From Ructibacterium sp965146665 (GTDB taxonomy: Bacteria; Bacillota; Clostridia; Monoglobales; Monoglobaceae), in assembly GCA_965146665.1 (NCBI GenBank), contig CBCTHE010000003.1:1-64000 (forward strand): a stretch of DNA of 64,000 nt. The letters run 5' to 3'. Positions 42,979 through 51,111 of the stretch are shown here, piece after piece. Each line of letters opens with the position of its first letter. The stretch's first letter is position 1. The notes beneath the pieces are model-generated. The model did no database searches and was not told the DNA's origin. It saw only the letters and a list, made by a program, of their open reading frames with translations. The position numbers and the translations under genes were made by a program.

Positions 42979-43753
42979 GACGGTTATTTTCGATTGGGCA
43001 GGAACGACCGTGGATTATGGATGCTTTGCCCCGGTTCATGCGTTTGCAGAAGCCTTTGCCGAATTTGGCCTGCATCCAGCCATGGAGGAGATCAGACAAC
43101 CTATGGGAATGTTGAAAATCGACCATATCCGCACCATGATGGAGATGCCAAGCCTGAAGGGAGCGTGGCATACAACCCACGGACAGGAGTGTACAGAAGA
43201 GGAGATTCAAAAGATTTACCGGACGTTTGAGCACCGGCTTCTGAAAAGCTTGGAGCAGTTTGCGGCGCCAAAGGAGCATGTTCTGGAAACCGTGTACCAG
43301 CTCCGGAAAACCCATATAAAAATTGGTTCCACAACCGGATACACCAAGGGCATGATGGATATTGTGAAGCCGGCGGCAAAACGGCGGGGCTATATGCCGG
43401 ATCTGTGTATCACGCCCGAACTGGTGGGTGGGCGCGGCCGGCCCTTCCCCTATATGATATTTGAGAATATGCGCCTTCTGGGAGCCTCATCCGTGAAAAA
43501 TGTGATTAAGGTTGGGGATACCAGATCCGATATGCAGGAGGGCGTCCATGCGGGCGTCTGGTCTGTGGGTGTGCTGGAGGGGAGCTCTCAGGTGGGCCTG
43601 TCTAAGATGGAATTTGACGCTTTGGCTCCCGATGAAAAACAGCATAGGATGGAGGAGGCGCGTACAGCGTTTTTCGATGCAGGGGCGGATTTTGTACTGG
43701 ATACCCTGCAGGAGCTCCCGCGGCTTGTGGACCAGCTGAACCGGGAGCCCTGA
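42965..43753 (+). CDS. phnX: phosphonoacetaldehyde hydrolase (phosphonatase)
   Basis: HAD-superfamily enzyme splitting phosphonoacetaldehyde into acetaldehyde and phosphate. 262 residues. The nucleophile Asp lies in VIFDWAGTTVDYG, the Schiff-base Lys in QPMGMLKIDHIR, which separates phosphonatase from ordinary HAD phosphatases, and KVGDTRSDMQEG holds the metal-binding acids. The ribosome site GGAGGTG lies inside the end of phnW, so the two are translationally coupled. It closes the operon; a bidirectional terminator follows. Confidence 0.95.
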   Translation: MGRIETVIFDWAGTTVDYGCFAPVHAFAEAFAEFGLHPAMEEIRQPMGMLKIDHIRTMMEMPSLKGAWHTTHGQECTEEEIQKIYRTFEHRLLKSLEQFAAPKEHVLETVYQLRKTHIKIGSTTGYTKGMMDIVKPAAKRRGYMPDLCITPELVGGRGRPFPYMIFENMRLLGASSVKNVIKVGDTRSDMQEGVHAGVWSVGVLEGSSQVGLSKMEFDALAPDEKQHRMEEARTAFFDAGADFVLDTLQELPRLVDQLNREP

Positions 43754-43779
43754 TGGGGCAGCCGAAAGCGTTTTGAATA

Positions 43780-43817
43780 AAAACAGTGCGCGTCTCATTC
43801 GAGACGCGCACTGTTTT
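43780..43817. terminator. bidirectional terminator between phnX and folD
   Basis: Perfect 17-base stem AAAACAGTGCGCGTCTC at 43780-43796 and its complement at 43801-43817, loop ATTC, with A/T flanks on both sides. It serves two convergent operons. Confidence 0.9.
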
Positions 43818-43821
43818 AGGT

Positions 43822-44682
43822 TTATTGGTTCTGTTGTGCATGAAACCGCCTTGCGGCGGTAAGCGTATTTCGCATCAGCATGGCGATGGTCATGGGGCCG
43901 ACGCCGCCGGGAACCGGTGTAATCGCGCCGGCAATGGGCTCTACTTCTGCAAAGTCAACGTCGCCGCACAGCTTTCCGTTTTCATCCCGATCCATCCCGA
44001 CATCAATCACAACTGCGCCAGGCTTGACCATATCCGCTTTGACAAACTTCGGAATCCCCACAGCCGCCACCAGAATGTCCGCCCGTCTTGCAGCTTCCTT
44101 CAGATCCTTTGTCCGGGAGTGACAGATGGTTACCGTCCCATTCTGATGGAGCAGAAGCATGGACATGGGCTTGCCTACAATGTTGCTGCGTCCGATTACC
44201 ACGCACTCCTTGCCTTCCACGGTGACGCCGCTCTCCTTAATCAGCTCCATAATACCTGCCGGCGTACAGGGGACAAAGTCAAAGTCGCCGATCATGATCT
44301 TGCCGACATTGACCGGGTGGAAGGCGTCAACATCCTTCTCCGGGCGAATGTGATTGATGATGGTCTTGTCATCCAGATGCTTGGGGAGGGGAAGCTGAAC
44401 CAATATGCCGTGGATTTTGGGATCCTGATTCAGCCGCTCCACCAGAGCCAGCAGTTCTGCCTCGGTGGTCTCGGCGGGAAGGGCGTGTTTTTCCGAATAT
44501 ATATCCAGTTCAGCACAGGCCTTTTCCTTGTTGGCCACATATACCTTGGAGGCGGAGTCATCACCCACGATCACTACGGCCAGGCCTGGCCTGGTTCCAG
44601 CGGCTGTCAGAGCGGCCGCCTCTGCCTTGAGTTCTTCCTTTACCCTTGCGGAAACCAGCTTTCCGCTTAAAATTTTTGCCAT
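43822..44682 (-). CDS. folD: bifunctional methylene-THF dehydrogenase/cyclohydrolase
   Basis: Interconverts 5,10-methylene- and 10-formyl-tetrahydrofolate in one-carbon metabolism. About 286 residues from ATG 44682, 9 bases after AAGGAG; ATG 44688 also fits. Signature segments: VYVANKEKACAELDI with catalytic Lys, HGILVQLPLPKHLD, VVIGRSNIVGKPMSMLL (NADP site) and PVPGGVGPMTIAML near the C-terminus. The first 122 bases are shared, in another frame, with the end of the upstream radical SAM gene. Confidence 0.95.
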   Translation of the reverse strand: MAKILSGKLVSARVKEELKAEAAALTAAGTRPGLAVVIVGDDSASKVYVANKEKACAELDIYSEKHALPAETTEAELLALVERLNQDPKIHGILVQLPLPKHLDDKTIINHIRPEKDVDAFHPVNVGKIMIGDFDFVPCTPAGIMELIKESGVTVEGKECVVIGRSNIVGKPMSMLLLHQNGTVTICHSRTKDLKEAARRADILVAAVGIPKFVKADMVKPGAVVIDVGMDRDENGKLCGDVDFAEVEPIAGAITPVPGGVGPMTIAMLMRNTLTAARRFHAQQNQ

Positions 44683-46534
44683 ACTCATAATCTCCTTTTT
44701 TCTTTTTATTTGGTATTAAGCAGTTGGGTCCTGGGCCGATGAGGTCCGGCCTTCCGGCCTTTATGAGCGCCTGATATACCAGATCGTAATTTTCCGGGCG
44801 CCGGTATTGCAGCAGCGCCCGCTGCATTTGTTTTTCCTCATAGGTTTTTGGGACATAGACAGGTTCCATGGTGCGGGGATCCAGTCCTGTATAATACATA
44901 CAGGTGGAGAGACTGCCTGGGGTTGGATAAAAATCCTGGACCTGTTCAGGATTTAAGCGGTTGTCCCGCAGGAACTCCGCAAGCTTTACCGCGTCCTTCA
45001 GCCGGCTGCCGGGATGGGAGGACATCAGATAGGGGACCAGAAATTGCTTTTTCCCCAGCTGTTCATTGATCTCATAGTATTTTTGCGAAAACCGCTCATA
45101 GACAGCCTGTCCGGGTTTGCCCATATATTTGAGTACATGGTCTGAAATGTGTTCAGGCGCCACCTTGAGCTGACCGCTGATGTGGTATTGGCACAGCTCT
45201 TTGAAAAAGGTATCATCCCGGTCATAAATCAGATAGTCATACCGGATGCCGGAGCGCACAAATACTCTTTTGACACCCTTGACCTTTCGCAGCTTCCGCA
45301 GGAGCGCAAGATAGTCCCGGTGGTCTACCGCAAGGTTTTTGCAGGGCTCTGGAAAAAGGCACTGTTTGTTTTTGCAGACGCCGTGCGCCTGCTGTCCTTG
45401 ACAGGATGGTGCCCGAAAGTTAGCAGTGGGGCCGCCCACGTCATGAATATACCCCTTAAAACCCCTTTGTCGGGTCAGGAGCTCCGCCTCCCGGAGCAGC
45501 GATTCGTGGCTGCGGGAGGTGACGGTTCGCCCCTGGTGAAAGGTCAGGGCGCAGAAACTGCAGGCGCCGAAACAGCCCCGGCAGGAGGTGAGTGAAAAGG
45601 CCACCTCAGTGATGGCGGGAATTCCGCCCTGGGATTCATAGACCGGATGATAGGTTCGGGTATAGGGCAGCGCGTAGACCAGATCCAGTTCCTCGGTGGA
45701 AAGCGGCCTTGCCGGTGGATTCTGGACTGTGTACAGGTCACGGTCCAGCTGGGCCAGCGGTCTGCCGCGTACGGCATCCTGCTCCTGATACTGCCGGATG
45801 GTTGCTTCTGCATAGGCGCGTTTATCTGTGCTCACCGCGTCAAAACCGGGCACCAGAATGCAGTTTGCCGGGAGCTGTTCCCGGTTTCGTTCCAGGTACA
45901 TGGTGCCGGGCACAAACTTGATGTCTCCCACTGGTATCCCTGCCCGGAGCAGGTCTGCCACCTCGGCAATCTGCCGCTCTCCCATGCCAAAGATCAGCAG
46001 GTCCGCACCGCTGTCGATCAGGATACTTCGGCGGACCCGGTCAGACCAGTAGTCATAGTGGGCGAACCTCCGCAGGCTGGCCTCAATCCCGCCGATGACA
46101 ATCGGCATCTGCCGCCCATAGGCCTCACGGATGCGGTTGCAGTAAACCACGGTGGCACGGTCCGGCCGAAAGCCTGTTTTCCCGCCGGGGGAATACAGGT
46201 CTGTGTTCCTGCGTTTTTTTGCCGCGGTGTAGTGGTTGACCATGGGATCAATGTTTCCCGCGGACACCAAAAAGCCCAGACGGGGACGCCCGAGCCGTTG
46301 AAATGCGTCGCAGGAATGCCAGTCCGGCTGGGCGATGACGCCAACCGTATAGCCATTATGCTCCAGAACCCTGGAGATGATGGCGGGGCCAAAGCTGGGG
46401 TGGTCCACATAGGCGTCCCCGGTCACATAGACAAAGTCCAGCGTGTCAATGCCCTGTCTCTGCATATCTTTCTTTGAAATAGGCAAAAATTCGTTTTGTG
46501 AAGTATGCTGCATATCCATGCAATAATCATACAT
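44561..46534 (-). CDS. ygiQ: YgiQ-family radical SAM protein
   Basis: 657 residues of the UPF0313/YgiQ family, function unknown, with a cobalamin-binding-like N-terminal region (DTLDFVYVTGDAYVDHPSFG, IGGIEASLRRFAHYDYWSD). The radical SAM motif is CRGCFGACSFC, followed by QGRTVTSRSHESLLRE. The characteristic C-terminal extension has DFYPTPGSLSTCMYYTGLDP and FIELD-like basic tail residues RKGKGRTQGRGGRSDS. The end overlaps the start of folD by about 122 bases in a different frame, and the basic tail is encoded entirely there. No clear ribosome site supports the first ATG at 46534; ATG 46519 or 46513 may be used. Confidence 0.85.
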   Translation of the reverse strand: MYDYCMDMQHTSQNEFLPISKKDMQRQGIDTLDFVYVTGDAYVDHPSFGPAIISRVLEHNGYTVGVIAQPDWHSCDAFQRLGRPRLGFLVSAGNIDPMVNHYTAAKKRRNTDLYSPGGKTGFRPDRATVVYCNRIREAYGRQMPIVIGGIEASLRRFAHYDYWSDRVRRSILIDSGADLLIFGMGERQIAEVADLLRAGIPVGDIKFVPGTMYLERNREQLPANCILVPGFDAVSTDKRAYAEATIRQYQEQDAVRGRPLAQLDRDLYTVQNPPARPLSTEELDLVYALPYTRTYHPVYESQGGIPAITEVAFSLTSCRGCFGACSFCALTFHQGRTVTSRSHESLLREAELLTRQRGFKGYIHDVGGPTANFRAPSCQGQQAHGVCKNKQCLFPEPCKNLAVDHRDYLALLRKLRKVKGVKRVFVRSGIRYDYLIYDRDDTFFKELCQYHISGQLKVAPEHISDHVLKYMGKPGQAVYERFSQKYYEINEQLGKKQFLVPYLMSSHPGSRLKDAVKLAEFLRDNRLNPEQVQDFYPTPGSLSTCMYYTGLDPRTMEPVYVPKTYEEKQMQRALLQYRRPENYDLVYQALIKAGRPDLIGPGPNCLIPNKKKKGDYEYGKNFKRKAGFRKGKGRTQGRGGRSDSRWNQARPGRSDRG

Positions 46535-46563
46535 GATTTGTATGGAAAAAGCAAGGGTTGGTG

Positions 46564-46592
46564 TTGCTTTTTTTGCAAAATAAAATTATAAT
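46564..46592 (+). promoter_or_regulatory. sigma-A-like promoter for the Cof-type phosphatase gene
   Basis: TTGCTT at 46564-46569 and TATAAT at 46587-46592, spacer 17, followed by AAGGAGG and the ATG at 46620. Confidence 0.65.
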
Positions 46593-46619
46593 ACAAAGAG
46601 AAACAAAGGAGGTTGCAGA

Positions 46620-47414
46620 ATGAAGCAATATAAGGGCGCGGTTTTTTTTGATGTGGATGGTACGCTGGTGGATGAACGGCTCAAGATATACCACCCAACG
46701 CCAAAGACGGCAGAGGCCATTGGGAGGCTTCGGGAAAACGGATATTTGGCAGGGATCGCCACCGGCAGGGCGCGGTGTTATATCCCGGAGACCGGCATTG
46801 ACTTTGACTGTTATGTCAGCTGTAACGGCGCAGTGGCAGAGGTCGGGGAAGAAGAGGTTTTCAATGACTATATCGCTCTGCCGAAGCTGCGGGAGATGGT
46901 GGACTTCATGGAGCAGGAGGGGATTGGCTATGAACTGGAGAGCTCTGACCAATGCTTTTTTCAAAAGGAATCCAAGGCGGAATTTGACGCGCTTTTGGCG
47001 CATTTTCATATTACGGCTGACTGTTTTTTTCCATTGGAAAGTCTGGATCAGCTCAAAACCAATAAAATCCTGATTACCTTTCAGCGAATGGAGCAGTTTG
47101 AAAAAATGTGCGAAAAATTTGGATCGGAATATGCGATCATTCAGCATCATCGGAATCTCTCTGCGGATATTGGAAAGCGGCATATCAGCAAGGCATCCGG
47201 TATTCGGGCTGTGATCGACCGGCTGAATCTGGATATAGCAGACACCTATGCCTTTGGAGATGATGGAAACGACTTTGAAATGCTGGCGGCAGTGGGACAC
47301 GGCGTTGCCATGACGCCCCATGCGGCCCGGCTGGACGAGGTGGCTGACAGCATTACCTGCGGGGTGGCGGAGGATGGTGTTTATCACGGCTTGAAAAAAC
47401 TGGGCTTAATATAG
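46620..47414 (+). CDS. Cof-type HAD hydrolase (first of two tandem copies)
   Basis: 264-residue HAD phosphatase of the IIB (Cof) type, probably acting on sugar phosphates or other small phosphates; the substrate cannot be read. Motif I is VFFDVDGTLVDE, motif II region GIATGRARCYIP, and motif IV YAFGDDGNDFEMLAAVGHGVAM. AAGGAGG precedes the ATG. The next gene encodes a close relative with the same opening and ending, so the pair arose by tandem duplication. Confidence 0.9.
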   Translation: MKQYKGAVFFDVDGTLVDERLKIYHPTPKTAEAIGRLRENGYLAGIATGRARCYIPETGIDFDCYVSCNGAVAEVGEEEVFNDYIALPKLREMVDFMEQEGIGYELESSDQCFFQKESKAEFDALLAHFHITADCFFPLESLDQLKTNKILITFQRMEQFEKMCEKFGSEYAIIQHHRNLSADIGKRHISKASGIRAVIDRLNLDIADTYAFGDDGNDFEMLAAVGHGVAMTPHAARLDEVADSITCGVAEDGVYHGLKKLGLI

Positions 47415-47511
47415 AAACTAAGGCACGGCGCATCTGCTGCTGACCGGAGCAGTCCATTCCCGGTTCCAAAGCAGAGGTACTGCGGCCTGCCGCGTAGAAT
47501 GAGGAGGAAAT

Positions 47512-48318
47512 ATGGAACAGTATATCGGTGCGGTCTTTTTTGACATAGACGGGACACTCATTGAAGCAAAACGGGGGATTATGCAAATTTCTGCCAGACT
47601 GGAAAAAGCGCTTCCGGTTCTCAGAGAAAAAGGGTATCTGACCTGTGTGGCCAGCGGCAGGTCAAGAGGCTATCTCCCGGAGCTCGGCGCGCATTTCGGC
47701 GGTTATATCACTTGTAACGGCGCGGTGGCAGAAATCGAGGGAGAAGTGCTGTTTGAAAAATATGTGGAGCCGGAAAAACTCAGGCGTTTCACGGATTACA
47801 TGGACAAGCACGGCTTTGGTTATATCCTTGAAAATTCGGAGGAGTGTTTCACGACGGAATTTGGAAGCCGGACCTATCAGGGACTGGCGGGCAGACTTTC
47901 CAAGAATTACGACTGTTTTTATCCCCTTGCTGATTTGGAGCATCCGGAGTCTCTGCGGGTGACCAAGCTGCAGATCGCCTGCGACAATGAACCGGAGTTC
48001 CGGCGGATTCAGGAGGTCTTTGCCGCGGACTTCGACATTATGCCCCACCGGTATGAAATGGCGGCCGACGTGGAGCCGCTGGGTACCTCTAAGGCATCCG
48101 GCATCCTGGATGTGCTGGAGCGGCTGCATATCCCCCGGGAGAATACCTATGCCTTTGGAGATGACAACAATGATGTGGAAATGATCCGGACTGTGGCGCA
48201 CGGCGTGGTCATGACGCCGCATGTGCCTGCCCTTGACGGATTGGCCGCATATGTCACAGGAACCGTCGAGGAGGATGGGGTATACTTTGGCTTGCGGCAT
48301 TTCGGTTTGGTGGATTGA
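47512..48318 (+). CDS. Cof-type HAD hydrolase (second of two tandem copies)
   Basis: 268-residue paralogue of the preceding gene. Motif I AVFFDIDGTLIEA, segment VASGRSRGYLPELGAHFGG, motif IV YAFGDDNNDVEMIRTVAHGVVM, and the shared closing pattern GTVEEDGVYFGLRHFGL against the other copy's CGVAEDGVYHGLKKLGL. GAGGAGG precedes the ATG. The two copies differ throughout the cap domain, which suggests divergent substrates. Confidence 0.9.
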   Translation: MEQYIGAVFFDIDGTLIEAKRGIMQISARLEKALPVLREKGYLTCVASGRSRGYLPELGAHFGGYITCNGAVAEIEGEVLFEKYVEPEKLRRFTDYMDKHGFGYILENSEECFTTEFGSRTYQGLAGRLSKNYDCFYPLADLEHPESLRVTKLQIACDNEPEFRRIQEVFAADFDIMPHRYEMAADVEPLGTSKASGILDVLERLHIPRENTYAFGDDNNDVEMIRTVAHGVVMTPHVPALDGLAAYVTGTVEEDGVYFGLRHFGLVD

Positions 48319-48328
48319 GGGACAAATA

Positions 48329-48600
48329 GGATGCCCCAAGGCATCCAGAGCATGTCGAAAAAGCTGATATGCAAAGCATGCGATTTATTTTGCGGGGAGC
48401 CTCGGGCTCCCTTTTTTATTCTGAACGGACAGGTTAGATTGCAGAAGCGATAAACCCAAATTTGGAATGATTTTGGACTGCGCCGTACGGGCCCGGCGAC
48501 GGATTTATAGGCTTTGGGCAATCAATTCAAGGCAAAATCATTCCAAAGTTTATGGAGAAGTTTACTTTTTTCGACACGCTGAGGATGCCGCGCGGCATCC
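48329..48600. repeat. nested palindromic element, MITE-like
   Basis: A 272-base non-coding element. Both ends are hairpins of the same sequence, GGATGCC-4-GGCATCC (48329-48346 and 48583-48600). Next to them lies an imperfect inverted repeat, AGCATGTCGAAAAAGCT near 48349 against ACTTTTTTCGACACGCT near 48564. Inside it lie a terminator hairpin (48395-48417) and a perfect 15-base inverted repeat (TTTGGAATGATTTTG at 48461-48475, complement at 48533-48547) around a 57-base GC-rich loop. This symmetry is what non-autonomous transposable elements show. I see no target-site duplication and no second copy in the window. Confidence 0.5.
48395..48417 (+). terminator. terminator inside the palindromic element
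   Basis: GGGAGCC at 48395-48401 pairs with GGCTCCC at 48405-48411, loop of 3, then TTTTTT. It would end transcription of the second Cof-type gene. Confidence 0.8.
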
Positions 48601-48631
48601 TTTTAAGTGACTTAAGTGACCTATTTGATTT

Positions 48632-49360
48632 TCATATGTCACGTCTGTGCAAAATCACCGTGCTGGCTATTGTAAACAGCCCAATGTAGAACAGACAGAT
48701 TAGAATAAACTGTACATACCCGCCCGCCAGGAGCTCTTGGGGCGCATTTGAGTTCATGCCATAGGCCATAAGGGAATACGGCCAGATATGCCCCAGATTC
48801 TTTGCCAGAAAAAGAAGTCCTGAAAGTCCGCCGCCAAGCGCGATGCCAACGGGAAGTGCAAAACTCTTGACAAAGAGCGAGGCCAGAAGCTGAACCGAGG
48901 CCATGACGATACCGCCCAATGTGCCGAACGCACACCACACTGCTATTTTCCCAAAAGGGATGGGTGCCGTCATCCCAACAAGCTTGCCGGACACTACAAA
49001 CAGCACAGCAATCCATATTTCACTGAACAGAATCATAAATCCAGCGGTGATCAGCTTTGAGAGAAAGACCATACTGCGGCTCTGCGGCATGGTTAGAACT
49101 TTATTCCAGTTGCGGTTGTTCTCTTCCTCATGCATAATATAAGAACAGTAAACGCCGAGCAGGATGGGCAGAAAGAAATAACAGGTAAACAGGGTGTGCT
49201 GGGTCCAAAGACTGTACCACTCGCTTTTTAATAGTTCGATATTACCCATATAGTTGATTGTTCCCAAAAGGGCGGGAACGATTGGCATCAGCACAAACGC
49301 GATCCATATGGGTGAGCGTTTTAATTTCATCCGTTCTGCTTTTAACATTCTGAATAACAT
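48632..49360 (-). CDS. ABC exporter permease, lantibiotic-immunity/Bcr type (second permease)
   Basis: 242-residue ABC-2 type membrane protein with about six helices, similar in pattern to LanE/LanG or BcrB immunity permeases. The N-terminus RMLKAERMKLKRSPIW is the usual amphipathic start, and YIMHEEENNRNWNKVLTMP is the loop seen in this group. ATG 49360 has AAAGGAGG upstream; the frame is open further. It starts 4 bases after the first permease gene stops. Likely partner of the ATPase at 50123-50854 in self-protection against a peptide antibiotic. Confidence 0.8.
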   Translation of the reverse strand: MLFRMLKAERMKLKRSPIWIAFVLMPIVPALLGTINYMGNIELLKSEWYSLWTQHTLFTCYFFLPILLGVYCSYIMHEEENNRNWNKVLTMPQSRSMVFLSKLITAGFMILFSEIWIAVLFVVSGKLVGMTAPIPFGKIAVWCAFGTLGGIVMASVQLLASLFVKSFALPVGIALGGGLSGLLFLAKNLGHIWPYSLMAYGMNSNAPQELLAGGYVQFILICLFYIGLFTIASTVILHRRDI

Positions 49361-49364
49361 ATGC

Positions 49365-50126
49365 TCAAACCTCCTTTTTGATAAACAGATATCGGCCAAT
49401 AAAGTACAGGGCGACGCCTGCCGCAATCAGTGCGCCGAACGAAAACCAGTCAATGGGAAGCACGTCGAAATGTACCGAGGCATACCGTGTATCCTTGCTC
49501 CATCCAAACATACCGACAAACTGGAGCGTTCCGTAATATCCCCATAGAACGCATTTCCGCAGCAGCGGAATCTGCGGCAGGAACATGGAAAATAGCCCCG
49601 CAAATTCACCCAGGATGCCCACAGAAAACGGGATGGCCTGATTTTTGAAAACCAGAGACAGGGTATACTGAAGTATAAAGATTACCATGGTCGGTATCAG
49701 GGTGAACAGCAAATACAGGAGATAGAGCCTGACCGGGAAATCTCCTTGAAAGCCCTTATAGATTCCGAAAGCAACGGTGACACTCCACATGATCACGGTA
49801 CAGACGGTCAATATCCCCAAACCGTACAGCAGCTTTGCGTGATAGAACTTTCCCCTTGGAACCATACAGCACAGCCCTTTGAGCATGTCTCCTTTATGCT
49901 CGATGCCGCAAAGCCTTGAGGCCACCAGCATGGCCAAAAGCGGGAGAAAGATCGCGTTAACAAGCGGAAGCTGGTATAAAAACATGCGCCAGCCATGCTT
50001 GAGCAACACGTCTGTATAGTTTCCGTACAGCCCCCAGCACAGCCCCAGGACGGTGACGGCAAGCGAAGTGAGCAATACATGGCAGTGACGGGTCTTTAAA
50101 AATTCGCATTTCAGCAGTGTGATCAT
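49365..50126 (-). CDS. ABC exporter permease, lantibiotic-immunity/Bcr type (first permease)
   Basis: 253-residue relative of the next gene with six hydrophobic segments (TSLAVTVLGLCWGLYG, FLPLLAMLVASRLCGIEHKG). The cytoplasmic loop HKGDMLKGLCCMVPRGKFYHAKLLYG parallels the HEEENN loop of the other permease. It overlaps the ATPase gene by 4 bases. Two unlike permeases with one ATPase is the LanFEG arrangement. No lantibiotic structural or modification gene is present, so resistance rather than production is inferred. Confidence 0.8.
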   Translation of the reverse strand: MITLLKCEFLKTRHCHVLLTSLAVTVLGLCWGLYGNYTDVLLKHGWRMFLYQLPLVNAIFLPLLAMLVASRLCGIEHKGDMLKGLCCMVPRGKFYHAKLLYGLGILTVCTVIMWSVTVAFGIYKGFQGDFPVRLYLLYLLFTLIPTMVIFILQYTLSLVFKNQAIPFSVGILGEFAGLFSMFLPQIPLLRKCVLWGYYGTLQFVGMFGWSKDTRYASVHFDVLPIDWFSFGALIAAGVALYFIGRYLFIKKEV

Positions 50127-50854
50127 AAGCTCTGCTCCTTTCCCGTCAGATCAAGGAATATTTGCTCAAGGGTTTTGGAACCGTCCATCCCGTGGAGCAG
50201 GCTGAGAGTTCCCTGGTACATCATCTTGCCGTTGGCAATGATTCCAATATCATCGACAATCTGATCAATTTCTGACAGCAAATGGCTTGAAACAATCACG
50301 GTCATCCCATATTTTTCAGGGAGTGACCGGATCAGCTCGCGCATTTCCTGTATACCTGCAGGATCCAGTCCGTTCGTCGGCTCGTCAAGGATCAGCAGTT
50401 TTGGAAACGAAAGCAGTGCGGAAGCCAGTCCAAGCCTTTGTTTCATCCCCAGCGAAAAGGCCGATACCTTTTTGCTCTGCTGTCTGTCAAGACGTACAAT
50501 TTTCAGCACCTCGTCAATATTGCGCTCCGGTACATCTAAAATAATTTGACAGATTTGCAGGTTTTCTCTTGCGGTCAGATGTCCATAATAGGAAGGCGTT
50601 TCAATAAGCGAACCAATGTCCCGCAGTGTTTCGATTCTGTTTTTCTCTGTAACCCGCTTTCCAAAAATGTCTATTTCGCCCTTTGTCGGATGAACCAGCC
50701 CCAAGAGCATTTTCAGGGTGGTTGACTTCCCTGCCCCGTTTGGCCCCAAAAATCCATAGATAGTTCCCTCCTTTACGCATAGATTCAGATTGCTGACCGA
50801 TAGGATTTCTCCATATTTTTTTGTCAGCCCGTTTGTCACGACAATTTCTTTCAT
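50123..50854 (-). CDS. ABC exporter ATPase, LanF/BcrA type
   Basis: 243 residues from ATG 50854, preceded by AGAGG. Walker A FLGPNGAGKSTTLKMLLGL, Q-loop region IGSLIETPSYYGHLTA (the E-loop variant typical of BcrA/LanF ATPases), signature FSLGMKQRLGLASALL, Walker B LLILDEPTNGLDP. Overlaps the first permease gene by 4 bases. A pair of direct repeats stands upstream at 50924-50940, probably the operator of the divergent response regulator. Confidence 0.9.
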   Translation of the reverse strand: MKEIVVTNGLTKKYGEILSVSNLNLCVKEGTIYGFLGPNGAGKSTTLKMLLGLVHPTKGEIDIFGKRVTEKNRIETLRDIGSLIETPSYYGHLTARENLQICQIILDVPERNIDEVLKIVRLDRQQSKKVSAFSLGMKQRLGLASALLSFPKLLILDEPTNGLDPAGIQEMRELIRSLPEKYGMTVIVSSHLLSEIDQIVDDIGIIANGKMMYQGTLSLLHGMDGSKTLEQIFLDLTGKEQSL

Positions 50855-50923
50855 GGCGTTTTTACCTCTTTTCTTTTTTGATAGGTGTATTCTAACAGCC
50901 CGGCCTTTCATAAAGCTTAACCC

Positions 50924-50940
50924 AACCTTACGCAAACCTT
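50924..50940 (-). promoter_or_regulatory. direct-repeat operator candidate before the exporter operon
   Basis: AACCTT occurs at 50924-50929 and 50935-50940, 11 bases apart, that is AAGGTT-TGCGT-AAGGTT on the minus strand. Downstream on that strand a TAGAAT -10 box (complement of about 50891-50896) lacks a good -35. Tandem half-sites one helical turn apart upstream of a poor -35 is the usual layout for OmpR-type activators. Confidence 0.5.
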
Positions 50941-50967
50941 AAATTTCGGCAAGCTGAACAGTCAGGC

Positions 50968-50996
50968 TTTCCTTTCGCCCATGGCTGTGCTATAAT
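50968..50996 (+). promoter_or_regulatory. weak promoter for the two-component system
   Basis: Perfect TATAAT at 50991-50996 with a poor -35 (TTTCCT at 50968-50973), 116 bases upstream of the response regulator start. Consistent with low basal or regulated expression. Confidence 0.4.
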
Positions 50997-51111
50997 GACC
51001 ATGTAAAAGGTGAAACCCTACGACAAACAATGTGCGGATTTATTCTCTGGAAGTCAGATGGAGGTGCCGTAAGTTTTTGTGCCAGCGTATGGCGGCGGAA
51101 TGGAGATAAAA

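Noticed and set aside
46620..48318. One long gene split by a frameshift
   Set aside because: Both halves have their own ribosome site, motif I and full set of HAD motifs, so they are two complete tandem paralogues.
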